A stretch of DNA of 64,000 bases, from the NCBI RefSeq assembly GCF_009856445.1, contig NZ_WMFA01000002.1, positions 310,001 to 374,000 of the forward strand. Reading direction: 5' to 3'. Numbering within the stretch: position 1 is the first letter of the stretch; each line of letters opens with the position of its first letter. Both the position numbers and the translations under genes were made by a program. The notes below the pieces were generated by a model. It did not search any database and had not been told where the DNA came from. It saw nothing but the letters and a program-made list of their open reading frames with translations. Below, piece by piece: positions 31,304 through 39,329 of the stretch. The DNA is from Halobacillus litoralis. GTDB taxonomy: Bacteria; Bacillota; Bacilli; Bacillales; Halobacillaceae.

Positions 31304-31447
31304 ATGGATACTTTTGTAATTATGGCTTTTGTGTTCGGAACTTTGTCTTTCACTTTTGGTCTTACTGCCTTTACGACAGCTATGAGTAATAGTAAAAACA
31401 TAAAAGACCTTGAGAAGAAGATTGATGATCTAGAGAAAAAACTGTGA
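31304..31447 (+). CDS. Small membrane protein with coiled-coil tail (47 aa)
   Basis: One membrane span (FVIMAFVFGTLSFTFGLTAFTTAM) followed by NSKNIKDLEKKIDDLEKKL, a short heptad-type coiled coil, so it probably oligomerises at the membrane. GGAGGG stands five bases before ATG 31304. Last gene of the array, ahead of CR36. Confidence 0.6.
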   Translation: MDTFVIMAFVFGTLSFTFGLTAFTTAMSNSKNIKDLEKKIDDLEKKL

Positions 31448-31493
31448 ACAATCTTTTAAGGTGATAGGAGGAATAGGAAAAGGACTGCCTCAC

Positions 31494-31556
31494 CTATCTT
31501 GAAAACAAGTCTTAAATAAAGGGGGCGAAACTTTAATAAAAAGTTTCGCCCCCTGT
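31494..31556 (+). repeat. Cassette repeat CR36, right boundary of array
   Basis: TATCTTGAAAACAAGTCTT, AAAGGGGGCGAAACTTT, AATAAA, AAGTTTCGCCCCC: a perfect 13-bp stem. It also lies just beyond the stop of the leftward oxidoreductase gene and can serve as its terminator. Confidence 0.92.
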
Positions 31557-31576
31557 ATGATTGTTTGTTGAATTTC

Positions 31577-32620
31577 TTATATATTCACCGCTTCTCCTGT
31601 CTTCGCCGATTCATAAAGAGCCTGGATGATCTGTTGGATGAGCACTCCTTCAGATGGAGTACTTACCGGTTGTTTGTCGTGAAGCATGCACTCGATAAAA
31701 TCGTGTACGAGGGATTCGTGGACATCACGTTTTTCAACATAGGCAGGGGTTGTATCCACGAGCGTATCGTATTTTTCCTGAAAGATTTTCAATGGGAAAA
31801 GTTCGGCGCCACCCTGGTCACCAACTATGGACACTTTTTTACTGCTCAGCTCCTCTATATTCGCTGCAAACGTGGATTCGAACATAAGGGAAGAGCCATT
31901 TTCAAAGGTGATCATTCCTCTAGCCATATCTTCGACAGAAAAGTTCTCATCATCCCATTCGCCCATTAATCCTACGCCCGGTCGATGACCGATCTTTTGA
32001 TAGGTCGCCCCTAAAACGGTTTTGGGTTTGGGGTAGCCCATTAAATATAAAGCGGTGTCCAGCATATGAACACCATTATCAATCAGCGTGCCGCCGCCTT
32101 GAAGCTCTTTGTTCGTGAACACACCCCATCCTGGAATGCCTCGTCTTCGGTTATAGTGGGTCTTGGCTGCATAAATCTCTCCTAATTCATGGCCGTCAAT
32201 GTATTTCTTCAGTGACTCTACTTCTGGTTGAAAACGAAAATGGAACCCATAGGTAAGAATCCTGCCTGCTTTTTCTGCTTCCCAGGCCATGGTTTCGGCT
32301 TCTTCCGCCGTCATAGCCGGCGGTTTTTCACAAAGGACATGACAACCCGCTTTCAGAGCGGCAATCGCTTGAGCAGCATGAAATTTGTTGGGGGTACAAA
32401 TACTGACGGCATCCAGGTCCATCTCATCGAGCATCTGCTGTTCATTTTCGTAGGCATGGGGGATGGAGAACTGTTCGGCACATTCCACCGCTTTTTCTTT
32501 ATTATGGTTGGATACAGAAACGACCTCTACGTCTCTGCCGTAACTTTGGTAGCTGGGAATATGGGCCCCTCTGGCAATTCCACCTGCTCCAATAATTCCA
32601 ATTCGAATGGGTTTTGACAT
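31577..32620 (-). CDS. Gfo/Idh/MocA family oxidoreductase
   Basis: 347 residues. Rossmann motif IGIIGAGGIARGAHIP at the N-terminus; ICTPNKFHAAQAIAALKAGCHVLCEKPPAMT contains the family's E-K-P catalytic Lys; C-terminal domain includes GGGTLIDNGVHMLDTALYLMG with the His of the active site. NAD(P)-dependent sugar or inositol dehydrogenase. Start ATG 32620, with AGGAGGAG upstream. It neighbours the gnt operon and a second family member at 38303. Confidence 0.9.
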   Translation of the reverse strand: MSKPIRIGIIGAGGIARGAHIPSYQSYGRDVEVVSVSNHNKEKAVECAEQFSIPHAYENEQQMLDEMDLDAVSICTPNKFHAAQAIAALKAGCHVLCEKPPAMTAEEAETMAWEAEKAGRILTYGFHFRFQPEVESLKKYIDGHELGEIYAAKTHYNRRRGIPGWGVFTNKELQGGGTLIDNGVHMLDTALYLMGYPKPKTVLGATYQKIGHRPGVGLMGEWDDENFSVEDMARGMITFENGSSLMFESTFAANIEELSSKKVSIVGDQGGAELFPLKIFQEKYDTLVDTTPAYVEKRDVHESLVHDFIECMLHDKQPVSTPSEGVLIQQIIQALYESAKTGEAVNI

Positions 32621-32713
32621 GGAACTCCTCCTATTTATCTCTTATTCTTACTTCCTTCATACAAGACTCTTTTCATTGTATCAGTTCACGACGGTGTCTA
32701 AAACAAACACTCC

Positions 32714-32731
32714 TTCCACAATGGTGTGGAA
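32714..32731. promoter_or_regulatory. Possible operator palindrome
   Basis: TTCCACAATGGTGTGGAA: 7-bp arms around four bases, in the divergent region between the oxidoreductase (leftward) and the gene at 32831 (rightward). Protein binding is an inference. Confidence 0.35.
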
Positions 32732-32830
32732 AGTTTGAGCAGTCAGCATATAAAGCGTTATCTTTTTGTAGGAACTTTCTTGAAAGTCCTCTATAATAAT
32801 AGTAAATAAGATAGGAGAGAAGGGAATACA

Positions 32831-33490
32831 ATGAGAGACACTGTGAATCTTTCAGGGACGATTTTCCTGTCGAAACTAATTGCCCAATATGCTCACTTGC
32901 ACAGCCGCACGGTCGGGTCAAAAGCTGAAGAGTACATCCGTCAATTAGGAATTAAGACAGGGGAATGGCTCGAGTCCTTTTATAGTGAAAAAGGGCAGGA
33001 ATGGACACCTGATCAATATGCCCGTATGATTGTCGACTTGAAAAATTCAATTGGCGGCCACTTCGAAATATCAGAAGTCCATGAAGATCGTGTCATTGTG
33101 AAGGCGACAGCCTGTCCCTTCGGTGAAGCTGTCCATGATGCTCCTCACTTATGTATGATGACGTCCAGTGTGTTTGGTGGAGTGGCCTCCAGAAGAATGG
33201 GGTATGGGAAAGTGAATTTGCGTAAACGGATTGCCCTTGGAGATGGAGGTTGTGAAGTCGCGATTTACTTCAAGCCGACAGAGGAAGAAGAGGGAATCGT
33301 ATATGAAGATATTCCGATCACTCCTGAACAGGGAGATCCGTTCAACTGGGAAGAAGAAGCAATCACTGCCTTGAATAATGAACTACGAAAGAGCGATGAG
33401 ATGGTGTTGGAATTATTGAAAGAATTGGAACGTCTCCGTGAGGAAGTGGAGGAGATGAAAGGGAACGTCTCCCATCGACTTCGTGAATAG
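32831..33490 (+). CDS. Methanogen-output-domain-1-like protein
   Basis: 219 residues. The central block CPFGEAVHDAPHLCMMTSSVFGGVASRRMGYGKVNLRKRIALGDGGCEVAIYF matches my memory of the 'methanogen output domain 1' family: two Cys with H and D for a possible ligand or metal site. A C-terminal Glu/Lys-rich coiled coil follows (LLKELERLREEVEEMKG). Cytoplasmic, probably sensory or regulatory. ATG 32831. A terminator at 33531-33563 follows. Confidence 0.7.
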   Translation: MRDTVNLSGTIFLSKLIAQYAHLHSRTVGSKAEEYIRQLGIKTGEWLESFYSEKGQEWTPDQYARMIVDLKNSIGGHFEISEVHEDRVIVKATACPFGEAVHDAPHLCMMTSSVFGGVASRRMGYGKVNLRKRIALGDGGCEVAIYFKPTEEEEGIVYEDIPITPEQGDPFNWEEEAITALNNELRKSDEMVLELLKELERLREEVEEMKGNVSHRLRE

Positions 33491-33530
33491 CTCGTCACAT
33501 ATTTTTAAACCTGGTCATAAACATAAATGA

Positions 33531-33563
33531 GAACCGCTGGTCCATGTGGATCAGCGGTTCTTT
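33531..33563 (+). terminator. Rho-independent-type terminator
   Basis: GAACCGCTGGTCC, ATGT, GGATCAGCGGTTC and TTT; ends the gene at 32831-33490. Confidence 0.75.
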
Positions 33564-33629
33564 AGTGGGGATATGGATGACATTTATATACCGTCCGGCT
33601 GTTTGGGGGACTTTTTCTAGAAAAGTTTT

Positions 33630-33932
33630 TTATTTATCGGTTTTCTTTGTATTCTGAAGGCAATCGAGGTTTTTATTCAATTTTTTAAGTTCTGCAATCA
33701 CTTCGTTCAACTTTTCTTCAAGTCCGGCAAATGTATGAGAACATGCTTCTGAAATATTCGTAATGATACTGGATAGATCCACGTCCTTGGATTCATCCGT
33801 TCCTGCCGTCTGTGACCACTGGCTCAATAACCCTTCTTGTTGAGTCAAATTGGAGGCAAGCTTCAGAAGGCTGTCAAAGTCTATATTGGTATCATTTGTA
33901 CCATTTTCTTCTTGTTGTTTTTTTCTTTTCAT
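33630..33932 (-). CDS. Hypothetical coiled-coil protein (100 aa)
   Basis: Hydrophilic, helical protein: KRKKQQEENG start, then LLKLASNLTQQEGLLSQWSQTAG and a C-terminal heptad-like run LEEKLNEVIAELKKLNKNLDCLQ. No signal or membrane segment. AGAAAGGGGATG lies before the start at 33932. The order resembles small Bacillus spore or cell-surface accessory proteins but I recognise no family. Confidence 0.6.
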   Translation of the reverse strand: MKRKKQQEENGTNDTNIDFDSLLKLASNLTQQEGLLSQWSQTAGTDESKDVDLSSIITNISEACSHTFAGLEEKLNEVIAELKKLNKNLDCLQNTKKTDK

Positions 33933-33962
33933 ATGTCCATCCCCTTTCTAATTAAAATAGGG

Positions 33963-33992
33963 AGAGGGCTATGTTGGTATGCACAGCCCTCT
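33963..33992. terminator. Hairpin between two small leftward genes
   Basis: AGAGGGCT, 14-base loop, AGCCCTCT; the minus-strand side runs into CCCTATTTTAATT. Probable terminator of the small gene at 34008-34151. Confidence 0.55.
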
Positions 33993-34007
33993 AAGCTAAA
34001 TCATGTT

Positions 34008-34151
34008 TTAGCTGATTGTTCCAAGAATCTCATTAATACATGAGATGACAATCTGGCGTTGCTCACTTGATCCTAGTAGAACCGCAACCAAAAGTGCCAG
34101 CAAAAACAAAACAGCAATAACCACAGCGACTAAGTTTCTTAAGAAGTTCAT
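34008..34151 (-). CDS. Small membrane protein (47 aa)
   Basis: Reads MNFLRNLVAVVIAVLFLLAL, LVAVLLGSSEQRQIVISCIN, EILGTIS. One long membrane span with a basic start, so N-in topology. GGAGG lies seven bases before this ATG (a second ATG is one codon upstream). Function unknown; it could be co-transcribed with 33630-33932 if the hairpin between them is leaky. Confidence 0.5.
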   Translation of the reverse strand: MNFLRNLVAVVIAVLFLLALLVAVLLGSSEQRQIVISCINEILGTIS

Positions 34152-34337
34152 CATGTTTCCTCCTTCATCACAAGAATGTGTGCAGGAGACGTCCCTTACA
34201 TAGATACTCTATGGAAATTTAGCAAGAGTGCTTGTATGATAGCCTGTTTAATAGAATATGGGTGGAAGGCATTCCTATCATTCGTCACCTCATCATAAGA
34301 ATAGAGGTAGAAGGGGAGAGGAGGAGGATTCTAATAG

Positions 34338-34372
34338 AAAAGACGGTCGAGAATGTCTCGACCGTCTTTTTT
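34338..34372. terminator. Bidirectional terminator after gntP
   Basis: AAAAGACGGTCGAG, 5-base loop, CTCGACCGTCTTTT then TT; ends the leftward gnt operon. Confidence 0.85.
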
Positions 34373-34381
34373 GATTTCCTT

Positions 34382-35728
34382 TTATACAAACAGGCTCAGT
34401 AATAGAGTAAAGGCAAGGCCAAGGACAGAGATGATTGTTTCAAGCAGTGTCCAAGTGGCGAATGTTTCTTTCATGGTAAGTCCGAAGTATTCCTTGAACA
34501 TCCAGAACCCGGCGTCGTTGACGTGGGAGGCGACCAGGCTGCCGGCTCCTGTAGAAAGCACCATAAGCGCAAGATTGACGTCTGTCTGTCCTAATAGTGG
34601 TATGACTAGTCCGACAGTCGTCAAGGCTGCAACCGTAGCCGAGCCTAAAGAAATCCTGAGAATGGCTGCAATCAACCAAGCGAGTACGATCGGAGACATG
34701 GTGGACCCTTCAAAGAGTTCAGCGACGTAATCGCCGACACCACCGTCGATCAATACTTGTTTAAACGCACCGCCACCGCCGATGATCAAGAGCATCATCC
34801 CGATTTGGGAGATGGCTGTCGAGCAGGATTCCATGACGTTTTTCACTGGAATGTTTCGGGCAATTCCCATGGTGTACATCGCCACAAGCAGGGAAATGAC
34901 CATAGCCGTGGAGGCGTTACCGATAAGATTGATAATGGATAAGAACAGGTTTGTTTCAAAACCGGCCATTTCCTGGATCAAGGTAATGATCGTGGAAATA
35001 GCGATGAGAATAACCGGAAGCATCGCTGTGAAAACACTGATGCCGAACTTCGGTGTATCTTCAAGGTCGAAGTTCTTTTGTTCGCCTAAGGAAGTGATAT
35101 CCCCCTGTTTTGTAAACGAATCAGGTACAAGTTTTTGAGCCATTTTCGTGAAAATCGGTCCCGCTACGATAACGATCGGGATGGAGATGATGATTCCGTA
35201 AAGCAGCACTTCTCCGAGATCCGCACCATATTCACCGGCAATGACCGTTGGCCCCGGGTGTGGTGGCAGGAAGCCGTGGGTGACAGACAAAGCAGCCGCC
35301 ATTGGAATTCCTAAATAAAGAATAGAAACCTTCAATTCTCTTGAAATCGCAAAAACGATCGGGATAAGAAGGACGAGTCCTACTTCAAAGAACAACGCAA
35401 TTCCGATGACGAAAGAAGCGGAAACGACTGCCCATTGAATGTTCTTCTCACCGAATTTGTTGACGAATGTCATGGCAATACGCTGGGCACCGCCGGCATC
35501 GGTAATCAGCTTACCGAGCATCGCTCCAAGTCCGAAGATCAGCGCCAGGTGTCCAAGCGTCCCGCCTAATCCAGTTTCAATCGTTCCGACTATCTCTTCA
35601 AGCGGCATTCCGAGCAGGATCGCTACTCCAAATGAAACAATAATCAAAGAAACAAAGGTATTCAGTTTCAGCCCCATAATCAAGATCAGCAGGGCGACGA
35701 TTCCTATAGCAACCATTACTAATGGCAT
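34382..35728 (-). CDS. gntP: Gluconate:H+ symporter, GntP family
   Basis: 448 residues with about 12-14 membrane spans. Family marks include GHLALIFGLGAMLGKLITDAGGAQRIA near residue 60-85 and SVTHGFLPPHPGPTVIAGEYGAD near 150, the substrate-site region of GntP/GntT. Imports gluconate into the cytoplasm for phosphorylation by the kinase encoded just upstream. It follows gntK by 24 bases in the gntR-gntK-gntP order known from Bacillus; gntZ is not found after it. Confidence 0.92.
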   Translation of the reverse strand: MPLVMVAIGIVALLILIMGLKLNTFVSLIIVSFGVAILLGMPLEEIVGTIETGLGGTLGHLALIFGLGAMLGKLITDAGGAQRIAMTFVNKFGEKNIQWAVVSASFVIGIALFFEVGLVLLIPIVFAISRELKVSILYLGIPMAAALSVTHGFLPPHPGPTVIAGEYGADLGEVLLYGIIISIPIVIVAGPIFTKMAQKLVPDSFTKQGDITSLGEQKNFDLEDTPKFGISVFTAMLPVILIAISTIITLIQEMAGFETNLFLSIINLIGNASTAMVISLLVAMYTMGIARNIPVKNVMESCSTAISQIGMMLLIIGGGGAFKQVLIDGGVGDYVAELFEGSTMSPIVLAWLIAAILRISLGSATVAALTTVGLVIPLLGQTDVNLALMVLSTGAGSLVASHVNDAGFWMFKEYFGLTMKETFATWTLLETIISVLGLAFTLLLSLFV

Positions 35729-35752
35729 GATGATCCCTCCATGTTGTGTGTT

Positions 35753-37291
35753 TTACTTGTGAATTAAACGTCTTTGGTATTCGGCAATTCTTGTATAATC
35801 ACTGCTCAGTCTTCTGGATAAATCGATGAAGATCGGCAGCAGTTGACGGTATTCGTGAGAGGCTTCCTCTACCGGTGTGTGTTGATGGGTACTTCCGATC
35901 ATCTCGGAAGCTACTTCAAACGACTCTACTTTTCCTGTGGCATAGAGTCCTAGAATACAAGCCCCGAGACAAGAGCTTTCATAGCTTTCCGGCACAGCTA
36001 CTTCAGATTCGAAAATGTCAGCCATCATCTGACGCCATACGTCTGAACGGGCGAAACCTCCTGTCGCCTGGATGCGGGTTACTGGTGTGTCCATACATTC
36101 CACAAGGGCGAGATAGACGGTATACAGGTTGTAAATGATTCCTTCCAGGGCCGCACGGATCATGTGCTCTTTTTTATGAGACATGGTCAGTCCAAAGAAT
36201 GATCCGCGGACATCCGGATTCCAAAGCGGTGCCCGTTCCCCGGCTAAATAAGGGTGGAAAATCAACCCTTCTGCCCCTGGTCTTACACCATCAGCAATTT
36301 TTGTAAGGACTTCATAAGGGTCTATGCCGAGGCGCTTCGCTGTTTCAATTTCTGCTGCCGCGAATTCGTCTCTGATCCAGCGCAGAATCATCCCGCCATT
36401 GTTGACAGGTCCGCCGATGACCCAGTGATCTTCGGTCAGGGCGTAACAAAAGATTCTTCCTTTTTCATCGGTCTTAGGCTGATTGATAATCGTCCGGATC
36501 GCACCGCTCGTCCCGATGGTGACCGCGACTTCTCCTTTACCGATAGCGTTTACACCGAGGTTCGATAAAACACCATCACTCGCACCGATAATGAAAGGAG
36601 TTTCCGGGTCTATGCCGATTTTCGCTGCCAGGGAGCGGTTGCAGGAAGTAAACGCTTCCGTTGTGGGCACAAGCCTTGATAATTTATCACGGGAGATCCC
36701 TGCGACTTGAAGCGCTTCCTCATCCCAGTCCAATTTCTCCAGGTTCATCATTCCAGTAGCAGAAGCAAGCGAATGGTCAAGAACATAGTCATTAAAGAAT
36801 TTATAGAAAATGTATTCTTTGATCCCGATGTACTTGCTGGTGATGGAATCGATTTCAGGATGCTCCTGAACCATCCATGTGACTTTACTCAAAGGAGACA
36901 TGGGATGGATCGGTGTTCCTGTACGTCTATAAATCTCATGACCGTTCCATTCGTCTTTGATTTTTTGTGTCCATGCTTCACTTCTGTTATCTGCCCAGGT
37001 GATACAGGACGTCAGAGGGTGACCGTCTTTGTCTACGGCGATCAGACTGTGCATCGCACTACTGAAGGACACGAACGAAATATTCTTGTCTTTATGATCA
37101 TCCATAATCGCGGTCATGACCGTGACGACCGCCTGGAAAATTTCATCCGGATCCTGCTCGGCTGTTGAGATATCCGGAGTATGCAGGGGATAGCCCTGGC
37201 TTTCCTTTTGAATGACCTCGCCTTTTTCACTGAATAATACGGCTTTTGTACTTGTGGTACCGATGTCGATACCGAGCATGAAGTTAGTCAT
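35753..37291 (-). CDS. gntK: Gluconokinase, FGGY family
   Basis: 512 residues from ATG 37291, the normal length. MLGIDIGTTSTKAVLF is the FGGY phosphate-1 motif; AMHSLIAVD, ITWADNRS and IGASDGVLSNLGVNAI are further sugar- and ATP-site blocks; ATGGFARSDVWRQMMADI is the C-terminal signature. Converts gluconate plus ATP to 6-phosphogluconate. Longer upstream frames were rejected because they run into gntR. The start overlaps the end of gntR by eight bases (translational coupling). Confidence 0.93.
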   Translation of the reverse strand: MTNFMLGIDIGTTSTKAVLFSEKGEVIQKESQGYPLHTPDISTAEQDPDEIFQAVVTVMTAIMDDHKDKNISFVSFSSAMHSLIAVDKDGHPLTSCITWADNRSEAWTQKIKDEWNGHEIYRRTGTPIHPMSPLSKVTWMVQEHPEIDSITSKYIGIKEYIFYKFFNDYVLDHSLASATGMMNLEKLDWDEEALQVAGISRDKLSRLVPTTEAFTSCNRSLAAKIGIDPETPFIIGASDGVLSNLGVNAIGKGEVAVTIGTSGAIRTIINQPKTDEKGRIFCYALTEDHWVIGGPVNNGGMILRWIRDEFAAAEIETAKRLGIDPYEVLTKIADGVRPGAEGLIFHPYLAGERAPLWNPDVRGSFFGLTMSHKKEHMIRAALEGIIYNLYTVYLALVECMDTPVTRIQATGGFARSDVWRQMMADIFESEVAVPESYESSCLGACILGLYATGKVESFEVASEMIGSTHQHTPVEEASHEYRQLLPIFIDLSRRLSSDYTRIAEYQRRLIHK

Positions 37292-38018
37292 CTTCTTTTT
37301 CGACTCCTTTAGTAAAGGTTTCCTGTGCCATCCATAATTCTTCGACGCGCCCTTTGGCGACATCATCGAAATTTTTGTGCAGGGATTGGACCATAAGTTC
37401 GCGATCCTTCCTATGGATCGCTTCAATATATAATTCGTGGTTCTCTATGATTCGTTCAAAGTCCTCATACATCTCTTCAAACCTGTACCGCATAGAAAGG
37501 AGGACGAGGCTTTCGAGTGTAGGTTTCAGGTTGTTCCAAATCATCTGTATATGAGAATGACCGATGGAACGGATAATCGTATCGTGAAACTCCAGGTCCT
37601 GTTTGGAAAATTCATCGGCATCCTTATATTGGATCGCTATTTTCATCATTTCAAAAATCTTGCTGAGATCTTTGACCAGTTCTTCTGTCTCCATATGGAC
37701 GAGCCGTTCAAATACGAAACTCTCAATGAGCAACCGGACATCGTACATTTCCTGGATTTCTTTTTCTGTGATATCGAGAACCCGTGCGCCCATCCTTTCC
37801 AATCGGATGAGATTTTCCGAAGCAAGGGCTTTCAATGCATCCCGCACAGGAGAGCGGCTGACGGAGAATTCGGAAGCCAGTTGATTCTCGGACAGGATTG
37901 AACCGCTTTCAACCGTGCCCGAGATAATCCGCATGCGGAGCTCGCAGGCGACACGTTCCCCGGCGGATGCTTTCGATAACCATTGGGACGGATACAAAAA
38001 TTCATTAGAATCCTTCAT
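37284..38018 (-). CDS. gntR: GntR family transcriptional regulator of the gluconate operon
   Basis: 244 residues. Winged-helix domain: VACELRMRIISGTVESGSILSENQLASEFSVSRSPVRDALKALASENLI, then an FCD ligand-binding domain with helices (EMYDVRLLIESFVFERL, DLEFHDTIIRSIGHSHI, HELYIEAIHRKD). It should repress gnt genes until gluconate or its phosphate binds. The Bacillus-type operator ATACTTGTATACAAGTAG is 29 bases upstream of the start, so it is autoregulated. Confidence 0.92.
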   Translation of the reverse strand: MKDSNEFLYPSQWLSKASAGERVACELRMRIISGTVESGSILSENQLASEFSVSRSPVRDALKALASENLIRLERMGARVLDITEKEIQEMYDVRLLIESFVFERLVHMETEELVKDLSKIFEMMKIAIQYKDADEFSKQDLEFHDTIIRSIGHSHIQMIWNNLKPTLESLVLLSMRYRFEEMYEDFERIIENHELYIEAIHRKDRELMVQSLHKNFDDVAKGRVEELWMAQETFTKGVEKEDD

Positions 38019-38046
38019 GTATTCACCTCGTTTTGTTCAACTCTGT

Positions 38047-38064
38047 ATACTTGTATACAAGTAG
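38047..38064. promoter_or_regulatory. GntR operator
   Basis: ATACTTGTATACAAGTAG, 16 of whose bases form a perfect palindrome. It is essentially the B. subtilis GntR operator consensus (ATACTTGTATACAAGTAT, from memory). Confidence 0.85.
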
Positions 38065-38084
38065 TGTAGTACAACTTTTCTATT

Positions 38085-38099
38085 TTGAAAACGCTTTTT
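38085..38099. promoter_or_regulatory. Possible CcpA (cre) site
   Basis: TTGAAAACGCTTTTT agrees with the cre consensus WTGNAANCGNWNNCW except for the last C. Its place upstream of gntR would give glucose repression of gluconate use. Binding not proven. Confidence 0.4.
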
Positions 38100-38302
38100 A
38101 TGTAAAATGTCGAAAAAAATCGAAAGAGGGTAATTGGAAAAGGTAGTCCTCGCCGTCGTTTTTTCCTATTTTTATATCCCACCCGGAATGAGTCGGAATG
38201 CTACTTCTATTTTTTGGTACAGGCCATTTCCTATGCTAAAGTGGGAACAGACGAGGGGTCAGACATCGACTTCTACGAAAAGAAGGACGGGGAGGAATTT
38301 CA

Positions 38303-39289
38303 ATGAAAACGATCAAGTGGGGAATTATAGGATGCGGGGACGTCACAGAAGTGAAAAGCGGCCCTGCATTTCAACTGATTGAACAAAGTTCCCTTCAAGC
38401 GGTGATGAGAAGGAATGGCGAGAAGGCGAAAGACTACGCGGAACGTCACGGCGTGCCTCAATGGTATGACCAGGCGGAAGAATTAATCCATGATGACGAA
38501 GTGGACGCAGTATATATTGCGACACCACCTTCTTCTCATAAGGAATATACCATCATGGCAGCCAAAGCCGGAAAGCCCGTCTACGTGGAAAAACCGATGG
38601 CCAATAGTTTGGAAGAATGTGAAGAAATGGTTCGTGCATGTGAAGAGCATGGTGTACCTTTATTTGTAGCCTATTATCGAAGATCACTGCCGAGATTTTT
38701 GAAAGTGAAGGAACTGATTGATGAAGGCGCAATTGGGGATGTACGCTTCGCATCTATGCAGCAGACTCAGCAGATCGTCGCGAAGGATGAGAATGGAGAT
38801 TGGCCGTGGAGAGTCATTCCTGAAAAAAGTGGAGCAGGATTGTTTTATGACGTTGGTTCCCATACGTTGGATCTCTTCGATTATCTGCTTGGACCTTTGA
38901 AAGATGTGAGAGGATTTGGGCTCAACCTTGCTGATTCCTATCCCGCCGAAGACACCGTCAGTGGTGTATGGCAATTTGAAAGTGGTGCGGTGGGAACAGG
39001 CGTATGGAATTTCTCTTCCTATAAAAATGAGGATGATAACCGTATCGTCGGAACAAAAGGAGAGATCCAGTTTTCCACCTTCGATGACAAACCGGTGGTC
39101 CTGGTCACCGATGCCGGGGAAGAGTCTTTTTACATCGAGCGTCCGAAACATATTCAACAGCACCATATCCAGACGATTGTGGATGAGCTGCTCGGAAAAG
39201 GGACGTGTCCAAGCACCGGAAAAACAGCGCTTCGCACCAATAAGGTGATGGGGGAGCTTGTTAAAGAGTATTATCAAGAACGTGGCTGA
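38303..39289 (+). CDS. Gfo/Idh/MocA family oxidoreductase
   Basis: 328 residues. WGIIGCGDVTEVKSGP is the nucleotide-binding motif; YIATPPSSHKEYTIMAAKAGKPVYVEKPMANS has the catalytic E-K-P; GAGLFYDVGSHTLDLFDYLLGP has the active-site His. NAD(P)-linked sugar dehydrogenase of unknown substrate. GGGAGGAATTT precedes ATG 38303. Divergent from the gnt operon, sharing a 285-bp upstream region, so it may respond to related sugars. Confidence 0.9.
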   Translation: MKTIKWGIIGCGDVTEVKSGPAFQLIEQSSLQAVMRRNGEKAKDYAERHGVPQWYDQAEELIHDDEVDAVYIATPPSSHKEYTIMAAKAGKPVYVEKPMANSLEECEEMVRACEEHGVPLFVAYYRRSLPRFLKVKELIDEGAIGDVRFASMQQTQQIVAKDENGDWPWRVIPEKSGAGLFYDVGSHTLDLFDYLLGPLKDVRGFGLNLADSYPAEDTVSGVWQFESGAVGTGVWNFSSYKNEDDNRIVGTKGEIQFSTFDDKPVVLVTDAGEESFYIERPKHIQQHHIQTIVDELLGKGTCPSTGKTALRTNKVMGELVKEYYQERG

Positions 39290-39296
39290 ACGACCT

Positions 39297-39329
39297 ACCG
39301 TTCCATAAATATTTTATGGGACGGTTTTT
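39297..39329 (+). terminator. Rho-independent-type terminator
   Basis: ACCGTTCCATAAA, TATT, TTATGGGACGGT, TTTTT. Confidence 0.8.

Larger units (their letters stand above)
3409..31556 (+). repeat. Array of ~36 directly oriented cassette repeats (CR1-CR36) separating single genes
   Basis: A recurring element of about 40-110 bp follows almost every gene here and always points the same way. Core parts in order: palindromic left box TATCTCGAAATCGAGTCTT (variants TCTTGATATCAAGT, CTCGAATTCGAG); 4-8 variable bases; AACGGGGGC; then a variable hairpin commonly starting GGGGGCGATTGTTCAATA and closing with CAATCGCCC and T residues. Full copies (CR11, CR17, CR21) end in an inverted left box. Spacing runs from about 180 to 1,900 bp, typically one gene. 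The region is visibly more AT-rich than both flanks. The layout resembles an integron cassette array without a visible integrase. I do not recognise the repeat family. Confidence 0.9.

Noticed and set aside
3409-31556. CRISPR array as explanation of the direct repeats
   Set aside because: Spacing varies from about 180 to 1,900 bp, the spacers are genes, the repeats are imperfect, and no cas gene is present.
3409-31556. Classical integron attC sites
   Set aside because: No match to the RYYYAAC/GTTRRRY core pair in consistent positions and no integrase; only architecture is similar.
37292-37426. N-terminal extension of gluconokinase
   Set aside because: It overlaps gntR out of frame; the FGGY motif begins right after ATG 37291, giving normal length.
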